Positions 30,004-42,039 are shown, counted from the first letter of the stretch. The stretch: DNA of 64,000 nt from Semisulcospira habei (GCA_036245525.1 BTPG01000004.1:161017489-161081488); one strand, 5' to 3'. Numbers and translations are program-made. Notes: generated by a model not told the origin, from the sequence alone.

Positions 30004-32318
30004 CTTACTTACTTACTTACGCCTGTCACCCCTACCCGGGTATAGGCCGTCGACGAGAGACCTCCAGCAACTCCTGTCCTGTGCTTCTCCTTCGATTCTA
30101 CTCCAGGTGGTTCCCAGTCTCTTGATGTCTGCTTGGAGGTCTCGACGCCAGGAGTTTCTCGGCCTACCTCTTTTCCTCTTTCCCTGGGGGTTCCATGACA
30201 ATGCCTGCCTAGTGATACTGGAAGCTGGCTTTCTCAGACTGTGACCGATCCATCCCCATCTTCTTCGCCCAATTTCATTCTCTGCTGTTATCTGCTCTGT
30301 TCTCTCCCAGAGTCTGACGTTGCTGATCTTCTCTGGCCAGTGGATTTTCAAAATTCTTCTAAGGCAACGGTTCATGAAGGTCTGTACTCTGTTGACTGTG
30401 GTTTTTGTCAATCTCCATGTCTCTGCTCCATATAGGAGAACTGCTTTTACATTGGAGTTGAAAATCCGGACTTTGGTGTGTTGTGACAGCTCTCTGGAAC
30501 TCCATACTTTTTTCAACTGGAGAAAGGCTGCTCTGGCTTTACCGATTCGTGCTCTGACATCTGCATCAGTGCCGCCTTTTTTGTCTATGATGCTCCCGAG
30601 ATAGGTGAAGGACTCCACCTCCTCCAACGGGGTGCCAGCAAGCAAGACTGGTTCTTCCCTGGTTGCGTTCAGCCTCATTGTCTTTGTTTTCTGTTTGTGA
30701 ATGGTGAGGCCCACTTGGCACGAGATGTCAGCAAGCCTCGTGGTCTTGTCCTGCATTTGTTGATGAGTGTGGGACAGTAATGCCAAGTCGTCTGCAAAAT
30801 CGAGGTCGTCAAGCTGTGTCCACAGTGTCCACTGTATTCCACTTCGTCTGTGCTCTGTGGTCATCTTCATGACCCAGTCTATGGCCAGTAGGAAGAGGAA
30901 CGGAGACAGCAGACACCCCTGCCTGACACCAGTTCTGACCTGGAGCTCTCTGGTGAACTGCCCTTCGTGGATCACGCGACATGTCATGCCATCATAGCTG
31001 CTCTTGATCAGGCGGACGAGCTTTGTGGGTACACCGTAGTGTCGTAGGAGTTTCCACAGAGTCTCTCGGTCCACGCTGTCAAATGCTTTCTCATAATCCA
31101 CAAAGTTGACGTACAGCGGGGAGCTCCACTCCAGAGACTGTTCCACGATGATGCGGAGAGTGGCGATCTGGTCTGTACATGATCGGTTCTTCCTGAATCC
31201 TGCTTGCTGGTCTCTCAGCTGGGGGTTAACGGAGCTCTTCATTCTTTCTAGGATGATCCTGTTGAAGACCTTTCCTGGTACTGACAGCAAGGTGATTCCT
31301 CTGTAGTTGGAACACTTGCTGAGGTCGCCTTTCTTGGGAAGCTTGATTAGGTACCCCTCCTTCCAGTCAGCCGGCATCACCTCCTCTTCCCAGATCTTTC
31401 CAAACAGTGGGTACAGCATCTCAACTGTTGTCTCTAGGTCTGCTTTCAGAGACTCCGCTGGGATGCCATCTGGCCCTGCTGCTTTGCCATTCTTCAAAAA
31501 TGCCACTGCTTTTCTGATCTCTTCCCGGCTGGGTCTGTCACAGCTGATGGGTAGGTCGGTCTCTGCCGGCTGGATGTCGGGGGGGTCGGGTGGGCTAGGT
31601 CTGTTCAGTAACTCTTCAAAATACTCGGCCCATCTGTCGAGTTGGTCTGCTCTGTCTGCAATAGGCTTGCCTTCTTTGTCTTTTACTGGTCTTTCTGTAT
31701 GGCCATACTTACCCGACAATCTTCTGGTAATGTCGTAGAGCTGTTTCATGTTGCCGCTGCCTGCTGCCTTTTCTGCCTCTGCTGCCAGGCTTTCTGTGTA
31801 GGCCCTCTTGTCTGCCCTGATACTCCTCTTCACCTCGCGGTTGGCTTCCGAGTATTCCCCCTGTGCCCTTACTTTGGCTGCTCTCGTGCGACTGTTGTTG
31901 ACCACTGCTTTCTTCTGCTTCCTCGCTTCTATCTTCTTCAAGGTCTGTGCCGACAGCCAGTCCTTGTGGTGGTGTTTCCTGAACCCTACAGTGTCTTTGC
32001 AGGTTGAGTTCAGCGCCTCTCTAACTGCCTTCCACTGCTGCTCTGTGGTGACCGCCTCCTCTTCATTTACTAGCTCCTGTAGCGCTTGAAACCGGTTGGA
32101 CAGCACCAGTTTGAACTCTTCTCTAACTCCAGTTTCTCTCAGGAGGCCTACATTATAGCGCTGTCTTCTTGTTGTCTCTGTGCGGCTTTTCTTTAGCTTG
32201 AGCTTCATTCTTAAGGTAAGCAGATGGTGGTCTGAGGCGACATCTGCTCCCCTCCTCACTCGAACATCTTGAAGGGATCTTCTGAATTTCTTGCTAATGC
32301 AGATATGGTCTATTTGGT
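30004..32318 (-). mobile_element. RTE-like LINE, 5'-truncated, 12-bp target-site duplication
   Basis: Minus-strand element with a (TAAG)n tail at 30004-30019 and a 5' truncation at 32318 inside the endonuclease domain. GCCCAGAACATA occurs on both sides (29992-30003 and 32319-32330). An intact duplication and an uninterrupted coding frame show a recent insertion. Confidence 0.93.
30013..32318 (-). CDS. LINE endonuclease (C-terminal part)-reverse transcriptase, open frame
   Basis: About 768 codons without a stop, starting at QIDHICISKKF in the endonuclease. RT motifs A (FVDYEKAFDS), B (GVRQGCLLSP) and C (FADD) are intact, as is the C-terminal WPEKISNVRLWERTEQ region. The endonuclease N-terminus is missing, so it cannot be autonomous. 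The frame runs on past 32318 into flanking DNA by chance. Opposite-strand frames here are shadows. Confidence 0.9.
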
Positions 32319-32461
32319 GCCCAGAACATAGCCTCACACTTGCTGCACACATGAGCCAATGACAGAAAGCATTACAGTATGATGTGTTCATTCACAATCA
32401 CACCATAGTTGTGTTTTGTTCTGCACCTGATTCTAGTCACAGATCTACCGGTATGATTTAC

Positions 32462-32611
32462 CTTGAGTCCAGGAGAATAAGTGTCGCCTTCCTTCACTTC
32501 ACTTGAGCTGTGGCCTTGGTGTAGGCGTCATACTTATGCGCTTGTTTGCAAGTAAGTCCTCTGGGTGAGAGTACTGAGACTCCACAGTGAGAGGTCAACA
32601 GCAGTATTGGC
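32462..32611 (-). pseudogene. Degenerate duplicate of the 29182-29403 exon
   Basis: Keeps the TTTCATTTCAG acceptor, the GTAAATC donor and the matching ends (GCTGTTGAC; GGCGACACTTATTCTCCTGG), but lost internal bases and has an in-frame TAA. Confidence 0.5.
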
Positions 32612-34535
32612 CTGAAATGAAATACACGATTATTACTGTGTTGTTCGGCAGCATGACAATTTCACTTTGTGTGAACTAAATGCAGGAGCAGATTATTACT
32701 TTTAAAATAAATGTGACATAAACTGTGTACACCGCAAAGAACAAACAAGAATTGCAAAGTCTGTACGCCTCATGTGCATAACTAATTCACATATAAGTAT
32801 AAACTGTGTGACCTTTCCAAAACTGAGGTAGCTGACATAAGTGTCACAAGTCTCAACATAAAGGCTTGCTTTTGTACTAGTGAAATTTGTATTTTCTCTA
32901 CAAATTACAATTATGCATTTTTCTAACGTTTGTCAACCTTCTGTGACTCTTGACCTGTGTAAGGAGTCAACCAAATTAGAATCTATATGATGAGGAAGAT
33001 TTCATCATCAGCTACCCTTGTGCCAAATTTGATAGGGAAATTGCAAAAACTTTGATACAAACCGCAATCATACAATGAAAAAATAAATGAGCATTATATC
33101 ACACATTCCAAGGTCATCCAAAATGGTAGTCAACAAATATTAGGGGTTCAGTCAAAGTAGCGTAGGTTTAATTTAACATACATACATACCTATAAAGTAC
33201 TAGGTAACCCTTTTACTCCTGATACACCCATTGCTTGACATAAATGTGACTATGATAGTTCAAGGGTGGTGCCAAAATCGATCGGCGTCTCATCCGCCAA
33301 GCTATTCTGGCACCATCCTTGAACAAAAAAAAAGAAAAAATGCTGGACATATATCCTAATCTGTAATATAGCCTTTATAAGACAGCAAGGGAATGGATGA
33401 GCAAATTACGTTACTAAGTACTGGAAGCAGTTACTGAGTTAGAGGTTCATAATGCCAAATTCTCCCTTAGCAGGACTTTTTTTCTACACACAGTATGTTT
33501 TCCTAGATAATAAGCACTGACACTGGTTTAATATAACTACAATGTCGACTACATACCCTCCACCGTATTAGTAAAGGCTCTCCGAAAATGTATGGAAATG
33601 TTCTACTTCTAGGTGGTGATTGACATGGCCGGAATGCCCCCCCCCCCCCCCCCTCGATAAAATGTAGTCTTCTTCATTGCAGGTTGGCAGTGGCGATGGC
33701 ACTAGTACTGTGGGGACTTAAATTTCCATGCATACACGGACAGTTAGCTATGGGGGTTTTACGCCGTGCAGGTGATATCTCACGGCGGTGCATAAAAGGG
33801 TTGGACGCTGAACCAGTGAGATATGCCACTTATATTACGACATTTTGCTTCTGCTAGTACCTCGTGTTCTAGTCGCTTAGCAAACACCACCACCCTTTTT
33901 TCTAATTTAGTTTACCTTTTTGTTGCTGATGTCTGAAGAGATTTTGTTGTTTCCTGGCTGCCACGTAGACTGCTTCCCGTTTGGTTGGCCCGTTCTTTTT
34001 TGTAAAACTTCAGATTCAGAAATTGCGTGTTGTTTGGTGCTATCCTTTAGCACAGGTTATGCCTTACGCTCGATGACTTGTCGCAACTTATGCAAAAGTA
34101 TCTTATTTCTGAGGAAACAAAACATTTTATGCATAGAAACAGTCAGCGTACACACCTATTTCAGACAGTATATCTCTTTTATCAATTATCGATAAATTGA
34201 GCTTGTTTGCAATACGACCTGACATACGGCGTTTTTTTTTCCGGTGAACTCCAGTCTCAGGTCACGGCAGACGCAAGATAGCGGTATCTAAATGCGCAGA
34301 AAAGATGCGCGAAAGAGGTGTGTCCTACAACCTTAAAGGGGCACACCTGAACTTTTTAAAGGCTTCAGTTGGCAAAAGGCTTTTACTGGGCTTCAGTATA
34401 CATAACCACTTAGTGACCACCCTATTGTCCCACAAAATGCTTTCTTTCGTCTGTTAAAAGCGAAAAGAAGCCACCGGAATCTTGTGACTGGACACCATCA
34501 AAAGATTGCTTGAGATAGGCGATGGCAGCTGACGT
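32612..34535. other. No gene seen; one small hairpin
   Basis: 33259-33279 (GTTCAAGGGTGGTGCCAAAA) and 33304-33324 are inverted copies with about two mismatches around a 24-base loop. A poly-C run lies near 33637-33652. The rest shows no recognisable feature. Confidence 0.5.
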
Positions 34536-34613
34536 CATAACTAGTCTATACGACCTTAGGTCATCTGCATAAATAATTATGCAGATGACCTAAGGTCGTA
34601 TAGACTAGTTATG
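34536..34613. repeat. Perfect palindrome, 37-bp arms, 4-base loop
   Basis: 34536-34572 (CATAACTAGTCTATACGACC...) is the exact reverse complement of 34577-34613, with loop ATAA. It lies 99 bases left of P3 and 12 bases before an ATG. Confidence 0.95.
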
Positions 34614-34625
34614 ATCAGAGACAAG

Positions 34626-34712
34626 ATGGCAGATAAACCAGCAAAGAAAAAAAAAGTATCGACTCACGCCGAAAATGATAGACTCCGAATTGAAGAGAAG
34701 AAAGAGGAAGAG
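34626..34712 (+). other. Host ORF start interrupted by P3
   Basis: ACAAGATGGC resembles a Kozak start. The frame MADKPAKKKKVSTHAEN... reads 29 codons of Lys/Glu-rich sequence up to GAAGAG, which is the left target-site duplication; it then enters the P3 terminus and stops at 34722-34724. Whether it was ever a gene is unknown. Confidence 0.35.
34707..34712. repeat. P3 target-site duplication, left
   Basis: GAAGAG, identical to 50032-50037. Six bases is the characteristic Polinton duplication length. Confidence 0.9.
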
Positions 34713-34958
34713 AGAGATAGATAATTAGACAGGTGATGGGCACCCATCCCCCAATCAATTGATTTATACTAATTAGCTCGGTAATTATACAAGCCCATGA
34801 CAACCAAGACAGACAATGCCTTTATTACCTAGCCATTTTAGTTTCATTCCAGAAATCATTCAAGCAACGATTTTTTATCAGCTGCCAACCCGTGATCATT
34901 AAGGCAGATCCCCACCCCACCTAAATAATTAATGCTGCCATTGACTTCTTTAAACAAA
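34713..34958 (+). repeat. P3 left terminal inverted repeat
   Basis: Matches the reverse complement of 49785-50031 through TTGACTTCTTTAAACAAA with few differences. It ends 21 bases before the 175-aa gene start. Confidence 0.95.
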
Positions 34959-34979
34959 ATTATTATATTACATTTTAAA

Positions 34980-35501
34980 ATGAACCAAGACGAATTACTT
35001 CTTCTAAGCGATATCTGTGCTGTAGAGAACAGAGACTTAGACTCAAAAGAACAACGCCTTCTCTCTGTAGTTGTTTCTGGAAAATCAAAAGCTTTTCTCG
35101 GAAAACAATACATGACAGAAGACATAGAATCTCTCACCGCTGACGAGCTAATCAAACTTCATGCTAAATATGAAAATCACATTGCTTCACTAATGACACG
35201 TGATTTGAGTCGATCTCTTGTCTGCCTATACACAAAAGCTGTGAGTCACTTCCTACCTGTAGATACTGACAGCCTTTCACATGATCTAGAAAGCAACCCC
35301 ATAGTTTCAAGTTCAATAGGCAAATTAGCATGTCTTATGTTTTACAAGTTTGGGAATTACTTTGCACCTGTGGTAACCTTACTTGTTACTAGTAGTCATA
35401 TTGATTTTTCTAAAATAAATTTTAAATTAGAAGAAAATGGACGAGACCCAGACGACTCCACATCAGAGTCCTGTCTTGACACAAGTTCAAATGGTGACTA
35501 A
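34980..35501 (+). CDS. P3 conserved element protein (173 aa)
   Basis: Homologue of 17039-17566, open throughout; start MNQDELLLLSDICAVE after CATTTTAAA. It is the first gene inside the left terminus. The last 65 bases are shared with the next gene in another frame. Confidence 0.82.
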   Translation: MNQDELLLLSDICAVENRDLDSKEQRLLSVVVSGKSKAFLGKQYMTEDIESLTADELIKLHAKYENHIASLMTRDLSRSLVCLYTKAVSHFLPVDTDSLSHDLESNPIVSSSIGKLACLMFYKFGNYFAPVVTLLVTSSHIDFSKINFKLEENGRDPDDSTSESCLDTSSNGD

Positions 35502-35885
35502 GGTTAAAAGCCCAGGTCGAATAGAGGCTGGGAAAAGATTAGCTGAATATAACAGACAAAAAAAAATTACAGCTTCAAGCATTAACAGAAAAGACTCAAG
35601 TAACTGACACACCATCAACAGTGCCAGTGTCACTACCGTCAGGACCAACACCCTCACACCCCCAACAAAGTGAGAGACAAACAACTGAGTCTAAACCAAA
35701 AATATCAAATTATATAGTTGCTGGATTTGTTTTTGGATTTGGTTATGTAGGTTACCAATTATACAAAAAAATACAAACCACAGACTCAAACAGTGTCCAA
35801 AAAATCAAACACTCCAAAAACAAAAGAAGAAGTCTCCACATTACCAGCAACACCCAAAGCCGTGGACCCATTTTACATGCAGTAA
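35437..35885 (+). pseudogene. P3 basic, single-membrane-helix protein, frameshifted
   Basis: Start MDETQTTPHQSP inside the 173-aa gene. An A9 run near 35558-35566 (A8 in P1) and a longer A-run near 35765 shift the frame. The membrane-like YIVAGFVFGFGYVGYQLYKK is readable in between. End PFYMQ homologue at 35883-35885. Confidence 0.65.
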
Positions 35886-35921
35886 ATAAATTTATTATTT
35901 TAATTTTTGTGGAATAAGAAA

Positions 35922-36152
35922 ATGAGCGACACAAAGAACATAATGAACCTTGTCTATCACTCTGCTGTAATAAGTGGGCTAACAGTTGCTTATTCTATGC
36001 TGGGAAAAAGACTTCTCAAAATGAAATCGGCAGACTTGAGTAGATTAGACTTTGAAGACAGTGCTAAGCTAGTAGCTGTTGTCACAGCATCGATTGCCAC
36101 AAAAGACTTTCTAGTCAAGCAAGGAATTATTCCAGAAAATGTTTCTAAGTAA
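35922..36152 (+). CDS. P3 conserved small protein (76 aa)
   Basis: MSDTKNIMNLVYHSAVISGL start, open; homologue of 16393-16623. Followed nine bases later by the 145-aa gene. Confidence 0.75.
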   Translation: MSDTKNIMNLVYHSAVISGLTVAYSMLGKRLLKMKSADLSRLDFEDSAKLVAVVTASIATKDFLVKQGIIPENVSK

Positions 36153-36161
36153 ATAAAAAAT

Positions 36162-36599
36162 ATGGCAACAATAGCTATTATGATTGGTGGGGCAGTTGTT
36201 AATGCATTGGCATTTAGTGGATCAAACTATCTCTTTTCAAAAATGGGAAGAGAGGAATCAGCAGAAGAAATGAAGCATCACAATGAGACATCTGAAAAAC
36301 TGGTACAAGCTCAACAGGATTATGAGAAGCAAAGAATAGAGAAACTTGATTTTATCAATGAAAAACTCAGGCTTGAAGGTCACACACAGCATACATTTTC
36401 AAATGTCGATGACGCGATCAAAGAATATTTTCTTGTTACTGGCGAAAACATGACCATCCCACAACCAAAACTTAGTGACTACTACCAGCCAAGCCCAGAA
36501 CAAAGAAATGGAGAAATAATATTTGTTCTAGTAGGAATGTCATTTGTATATTTTACAGGAGTTTTTATTGCTAGAAGAAATGATCGACGTTGGAGCTAA
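36162..36599 (+). CDS. P3 two-membrane-segment coiled-coil protein (145 aa)
   Basis: Homologue of 15947-16381 with the same N-terminal hydrophobic segment, charged helix and C-terminal membrane helix. Overlaps the integrase start at 36580. Confidence 0.8.
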   Translation: MATIAIMIGGAVVNALAFSGSNYLFSKMGREESAEEMKHHNETSEKLVQAQQDYEKQRIEKLDFINEKLRLEGHTQHTFSNVDDAIKEYFLVTGENMTIPQPKLSDYYQPSPEQRNGEIIFVLVGMSFVYFTGVFIARRNDRRWS

Positions 36600-38621
36600 A
36601 CTATCAAAAATATATTACTCCCCTATTGGCTACTGGAAAGGGAAAACTGCAATAGAAAAATTACATGCTGCTGTGGGTGGGGATGTCACACTTGAACAAA
36701 TAAAACAGTGGCTACAAAAACAAGCAATTTAGCAAATATATCTTCCTGCTCCAAGAAAAATAACAAGACCTCATTTTGTAAATACTATCCCTAACGACAC
36801 CCATCAAATGAATGAATGAATGAATGAATGAACTTTATTGTTCCAAATACATGTTGCCACGTACAGGAAAATTTGTTTCGCCACCTCAGGTGCAACTCGC
36901 AATCACCCAAACTCACACAACAGTTTACACACAACACTGAAATTTGACAATGGCTCGGGACGGGTGAAGCCCGTCGCCAAGGCGTCTCATGGCCAGCGCC
37001 AGTGGCCCCAACCCGACCTGAACCTCCCTAACACAAAGCAAACTAAGGACAGCCCTATCTTAGTATCTCTTAAACACGTAATATAATGTTTTTAAACTTT
37101 CTGCTTGGCTGATACTAGTTACACAAATGAGAGATACGCATCAACAAAACAAAAAGACGAACTATACTTTCACAGTTGCTACCTGGGGGCCTGTCACCAT
37201 AAGAACAGCGCCGGCTATTAGACAGTCGCTCCGGCACAAACAGTCACCACTATAACTTAACTAATATATAACCTCACACCTACTTATTTTTTAGCAATAA
37301 TAGTAAAACTACAGCATTAACGTAAAAGTGGCAGTCCAAATATGTTTCTAAAGCACAGTAAACTGACATGCACACGCTGTTAAGTCAGTGTTGTAATAAA
37401 CACAGTCACTGTGTCCATCATCACGTCCCTCGGCTGGAATGTTGGGGCCCGAAGCCTGCCGGCAATCGCCTCACTGCACACACTCACGCTACTCCTCAGG
37501 CAGTGATGTTGAGCGTGGCGTGGGAAGACGGCCACTCCTGAGATGCTTGAAAAAGGAGAAAAGCACGTTGGTTTTTTGCCACAGCATAATGCGGCGCGCT
37601 GTTCTTCAGTTCTGAGATCGGAATTCCAATGGCACTAACAAAAATCGGCCGGCGTGTATAAACTAGCATTGCACTGACGGCGTAGGAAACTACTGAGAAT
37701 CCAATTAACAGCAACAGCACAACAAATTCCCAAATGTCATCCAAAAGAAACACCAGTCATTATGTAGCATTGCAGGGTCCGACATCATATATCAAAACGA
37801 AGGCCCACTGACTGCTAGACTGCGGGTGGCGACCGTTTCTACCGGAGAGGGCGGCCTGGCGAGGTGTTGTATGGCCGCCATCTTGTCTTGTGTCTGGATC
37901 TTCTGTTCTTGCCACACGATACAATAAGAAAGAAACGATACAAGTATGCATTAACTGTTGTTGACATAGCTTCAAGGTATACCCATAACTGACAAAAATG
38001 CTGTAACAGTGGCCACTGCGTTAACAAAAATATATAGTCGTGGTCCTTTAAAATTTCCTAGGCTTGTGTAAGTCGATGACGGATCTGAATTTAAAGGCGC
38101 TGTTAATCAGCTATTTGCAAAGCATGGAGTGCTAGTGCGGCGAGGCATACCAGGCGTGCATAGATCACAGGCTATTGTTGAGAACTTTAACAAACAATTA
38201 TCAGAGAGACTTTTCAGCTATCAGTATTCTAAGGAACTCATGCATGACGCACGTAACACTGAGTGGGTAATAAGATTGCCATCTGTAATTAAAGCAATGA
38301 ATAATGAAGGTCACCCTAAACCTGTTGATGCTATTAAATTGAAAATAATACCATCAGGGTCAGAAATGAAAACAAAAGCGCCTGACACAAGCTTGTTTAC
38401 AAAACAGGTGAGATATTTGTATCAACCTGGCGAAGCCGAAAATGACGTCAGACGTAGGGCAACTGATCCAATTTGGTCTACTACGTCTGTCCACAATATA
38501 TAAAAAAATAGTTCCTTCCGCTAATGCATCGATTTATTATCTGTATGAGCCTGCGCCTCAGAGGGCGTTTGTTAGAGAAGAATTACAGATTATTCCCCCA
38601 GACACTGTTACGCATTTTTAA
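36580..38621 (+). pseudogene. P3 integrase, interrupted by a 1.1-kb insertion
   Basis: The N-terminal part (MIDVGAKLSKIYYSP...) has TAG at 36730-36732 where P2 has TGG. Sequence after CACCCATCAAATG is displaced by foreign DNA from about 36811 to 37896. The rest resumes at the LPHDTIRKKRYKYAL block with small deletions and frameshifts; VHRSQAIVENFNKQ and the C-terminal part (38129-38503) are readable. Nonfunctional, so P3 could now move only with integrase supplied by another copy. Confidence 0.88.
36811..37896 (-). mobile_element. Retro-inserted sequence with (CATT)n end inside the integrase
   Basis: Read on the minus strand it opens with ACAAGATGGCGGCC, contains an 85-codon frame with a membrane-like segment (IWEFVVLLLLIGFSVVSYA), and ends with AATAAAGTT followed by (CATT)n. 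An mRNA-like start plus AATAAA and a simple-repeat tail suggest a processed transcript or non-autonomous retroelement. No target-site duplication was found. Confidence 0.5.
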
Positions 38622-41600
38622 CCATTTCATCAACTAATTCATTGATTAGTTCATCAACCAGTTCATCAGCTATTTCTTCAGATAACTTAAGCGCATAATG
38701 CCCATGTGCATAAGCCTTTTCCTTTGTGTGAAACACTCGTTTTGTGTCCCCTACTGCTAGAGACTTTTTATGTGTTTGGATCATTTCAATATTGTGTCTA
38801 TTTGATCTCAGTGTCTTGTTTGGATAATCAGGCATCAGTTCTCCATCTAATACTTGCTTGTAATGTTCATGGCGAATGTCTTTATTTTTTATGGGTGTTT
38901 TTGTTATACCTTTGGCTTTTGACTGACTGCCTTTTTGGTGTAGTATAGAATACATTTTTGATCTCAGTCCAACGTACTCAACTATTGGCACACCATTTAG
39001 TTCATCTTTAAATTTACCAGGCACTTTCTTGTTTTGTGTGCTAAACAGTGGATGATCTTTAGGGTAGTCAGATGTGTCATACATAATATGCAGTTCTGTT
39101 TTCATGTCTTCATAAAAGTCTTCAGTAGGCACATCTATGATCATAGAGTCAGTGTCAGTGTATAACAGACGGCACTCAGGATACTTTGGTTTGAAGTAAT
39201 CATAGTAAAATTCAAGCATCAGCAATTTTTATAACTCAAGTATTGACATACCAATGAATACTGGCTTGTCCAGTTTAACAATCTTTTTTTTAGTGAAACT
39301 GCATACAATGATGAATGAAACTCTTTGTACCGTGTGTACTGTGGCTTACCTGTAAGTTTAATTGCACCCAATTCAGTTGTGACCAGTCTCACATCTTTGC
39401 GGTGATGAGGATTTTCCATTGTCTTACCAAAACAGGCATTGTTCATAAGCTTAAAAAAGTCTTTGTCAGATGCAGTGTTGCCATCTCTTGCATGCAATGT
39501 TGTGTTTTTCATTATGTAATCTTTCATGAAAGCACTTTGGTCAAATTGAATACCTCTGTGAACTTTCTTTAGTACTAACCCATTTCTGATGTAAAACTGT
39601 AACAAGCGATAGTGGCAAACGTAATTGAATTTGTCATTCAAATTTGGCACAAGTTTGGTGTCTTCTTTTTTACCCATCATACTCATTTTCTCAACTGTTA
39701 ATGGATAATAATTGTGGTAATCATGTAGGTGGTGTGGGTACTCCAGGTCGACTTCAAAGATCCAACCCTTTTTGTGATTCCGGTCATGACTCATAATATT
39801 GTTTGTTAACTCTGTTATGTCATACTGTGACAAATCATACAGACAAAAGTTTTCAAGGGCAATAACTCACACATTGCAAATCCATAAAGGTTATTAGCGT
39901 CCAAGTATGTAATGAATGACCTTGGCCTTGAGGGGTCAAAGTCATCAAGATATTTGTTGTTGGCTTTGGCATAGTTGTTTGCGGCTATACTAATACCTCC
40001 CCTCAAACCACATTCCACCATTTCACCCATTGTACGATCAGACAACAGGTCTATAAATATCTTGCTGGATTTCAAAAATGCATCCCATGTCATGCCAGGA
40101 CTAGTTATGTAGCAAGCAGGGTCAAGACTGTAGTGCAACAAACCCTTTTCACGGTAACTTTCAAATACGTCTGCTAGCAAACAAACGTCAGCCTTTAAGT
40201 ACTGGTCATGATAGTCACCAATTGTTTGACACCCTAATTTATCCCACGCATCAAGTGCATGTTGATAATCAGAGTCAGAAATACCTTTACCATTTAGTGT
40301 AGAATAAAATTTCTCTTTTGGTGGCAGTCTCCTTTCCTCAAACACAACCCAGTCACTGATGTACTCGTACGGATACACTCCTTTCTTGATCAAGTCTGGC
40401 TCAAAATATTTACTTGTTATTGGAAACGATGTCAGTCCATCTGCCAGACTAGCAAGCCCTAAAGACAAATGTTGCATAGAGTCATAAAATGCTAATTTAT
40501 CCAACCTAAAAGTCAAGTATTTCTCAGTTGTCTGGGCAATGCAACAAATTTTTTTGTAAGACCTGCATGATAATATGTGAATCATACCCCTTGAGATTGT
40601 GGAAAAAGATAGGCAACTTATATGCCTTGGGATCAATTTTTAGTTTCAAGTTGCAATCACCATGTGCAGCACCTCTGTAACGCCCAGTTATGTGGTCATG
40701 ATCGCGAACTTTATCACCATCAACGGCTTGTTCACAAATCCAACACATCACTGCTGCATCAAAATTTAGTTTGTCTTTTTCTGTCATCAACAAAGGCATC
40801 TGACAGTTTTCCAAATACTGTACTACTTGACTATACAGTTGTCTCATTTCTGTTAAAAACTCAGCTGCTGCATTTTCACCTCTGTAGATAACAGGTTCTG
40901 TATGCTGACCGTCTGACCTAACAAGAATGTATCCAAAAGAACACACCACTTGGTCACTCAACTTTATTGTCTTTGGTAATGATTCTGGAACAGGACCATC
41001 ATATGGAACAACCAGTGATTCAAAATCAGCATACACTACAAACGGCAGCTTTTGTTGATTCCCATGGTTTTTAAAATAAACCTTGCTACCAGGATCTGGA
41101 TACCTAAGTATTGTTTGAATGTCATCAGCTGACCTGCAGTGCTGGACATGTTTGTGTGCTACTTTAATAGAGGAAAACCTCTGTAAACATTTTTTACAAA
41201 ATTCCTGTTTACCATCATGTTTTGTTGTATGATGAATTAGTCTTGACATACTTCTGATAATTGTGTAGTGAAAGTTATCACCAGAACTTATTAGTAACAT
41301 GTCAACATGCTTATCTTCTGACTGTCCATAGGTTGGGGCAATTGGTGATACTCTAATTGGTTGTAACTTGTTCTCAGACTCATTATCCCATACATACACA
41401 TTTACAGATATACCAGGATTTAGTTTTTCAAACAAATCTATATCATCCACCTTAACAGGAAACTCTATGCCACTAAGGTTGAGTTCATTTACAAATTTGG
41501 TATAGTTAGATATGCGATCAGGTCTTGTTTTTTTTCAAAGTGTAGTTTAGCAAGCACACACCACATAAAACATAAATTATCATTGTTCTGAATATTGACT

Positions 41601-42039
41601 ACAGCCTTTTTGTCTGCAACCTATTTTGGTAGAGGCAGCCATGATTTGCCTAAAATAGGATGATACCTTGACTGCTTCAGTTGCAGTTCATGTACACGAC
41701 CTTCATGCCAACCAGACCCCCGCATTTTTGCTCTGTCAATTGCTTCGAGAAAGTCAGGCAACAGTCTTTCTCTAAACACTTTTTCCAATTCTCTTCTCAA
41801 ATTAACTGTGTGTTGTCTTGTTGAGATATACGAAACAATCACTTCACCATCTACCCTTGTAAATTCTATTTTTGCAACAATCTGAATCTTTACACTGCCA
41901 GAAAGAAGGTTATCTTGTATGACATAAAAAGACCTTTCTATCGATTCATAGACACTGTAAGTGTTCGATATAGGCAAATCTGTTGTGTAAAACACGTTTC
42001 TTAAGCTTGATGGGCTTTGGGCATTGTCTGCCCTTTTTA
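38608..42039 (-). pseudogene. P3 family B DNA polymerase, multiply frameshifted
   Basis: Homologous over its length to the 1141-aa P2 polymerase, but split into at least five frames (breaks near 39220, 39820, 40530-40630, 41450-41620) and the start codon is lost (GGCAGAC instead of ATGGAC). Exonuclease I (YADFES), the HNH-type DHDHITGRYRG, motif A (YLDANNLYGFAM), motif B and motif C (YTDTDSM) can all still be read. Confidence 0.9.

Noticed and set aside
30207..32089. Several plus-strand frames of 60-143 codons
   Set aside because: They are shadows of the minus-strand LINE reading frame and recur at the mirrored places in the copy at 1-2379.
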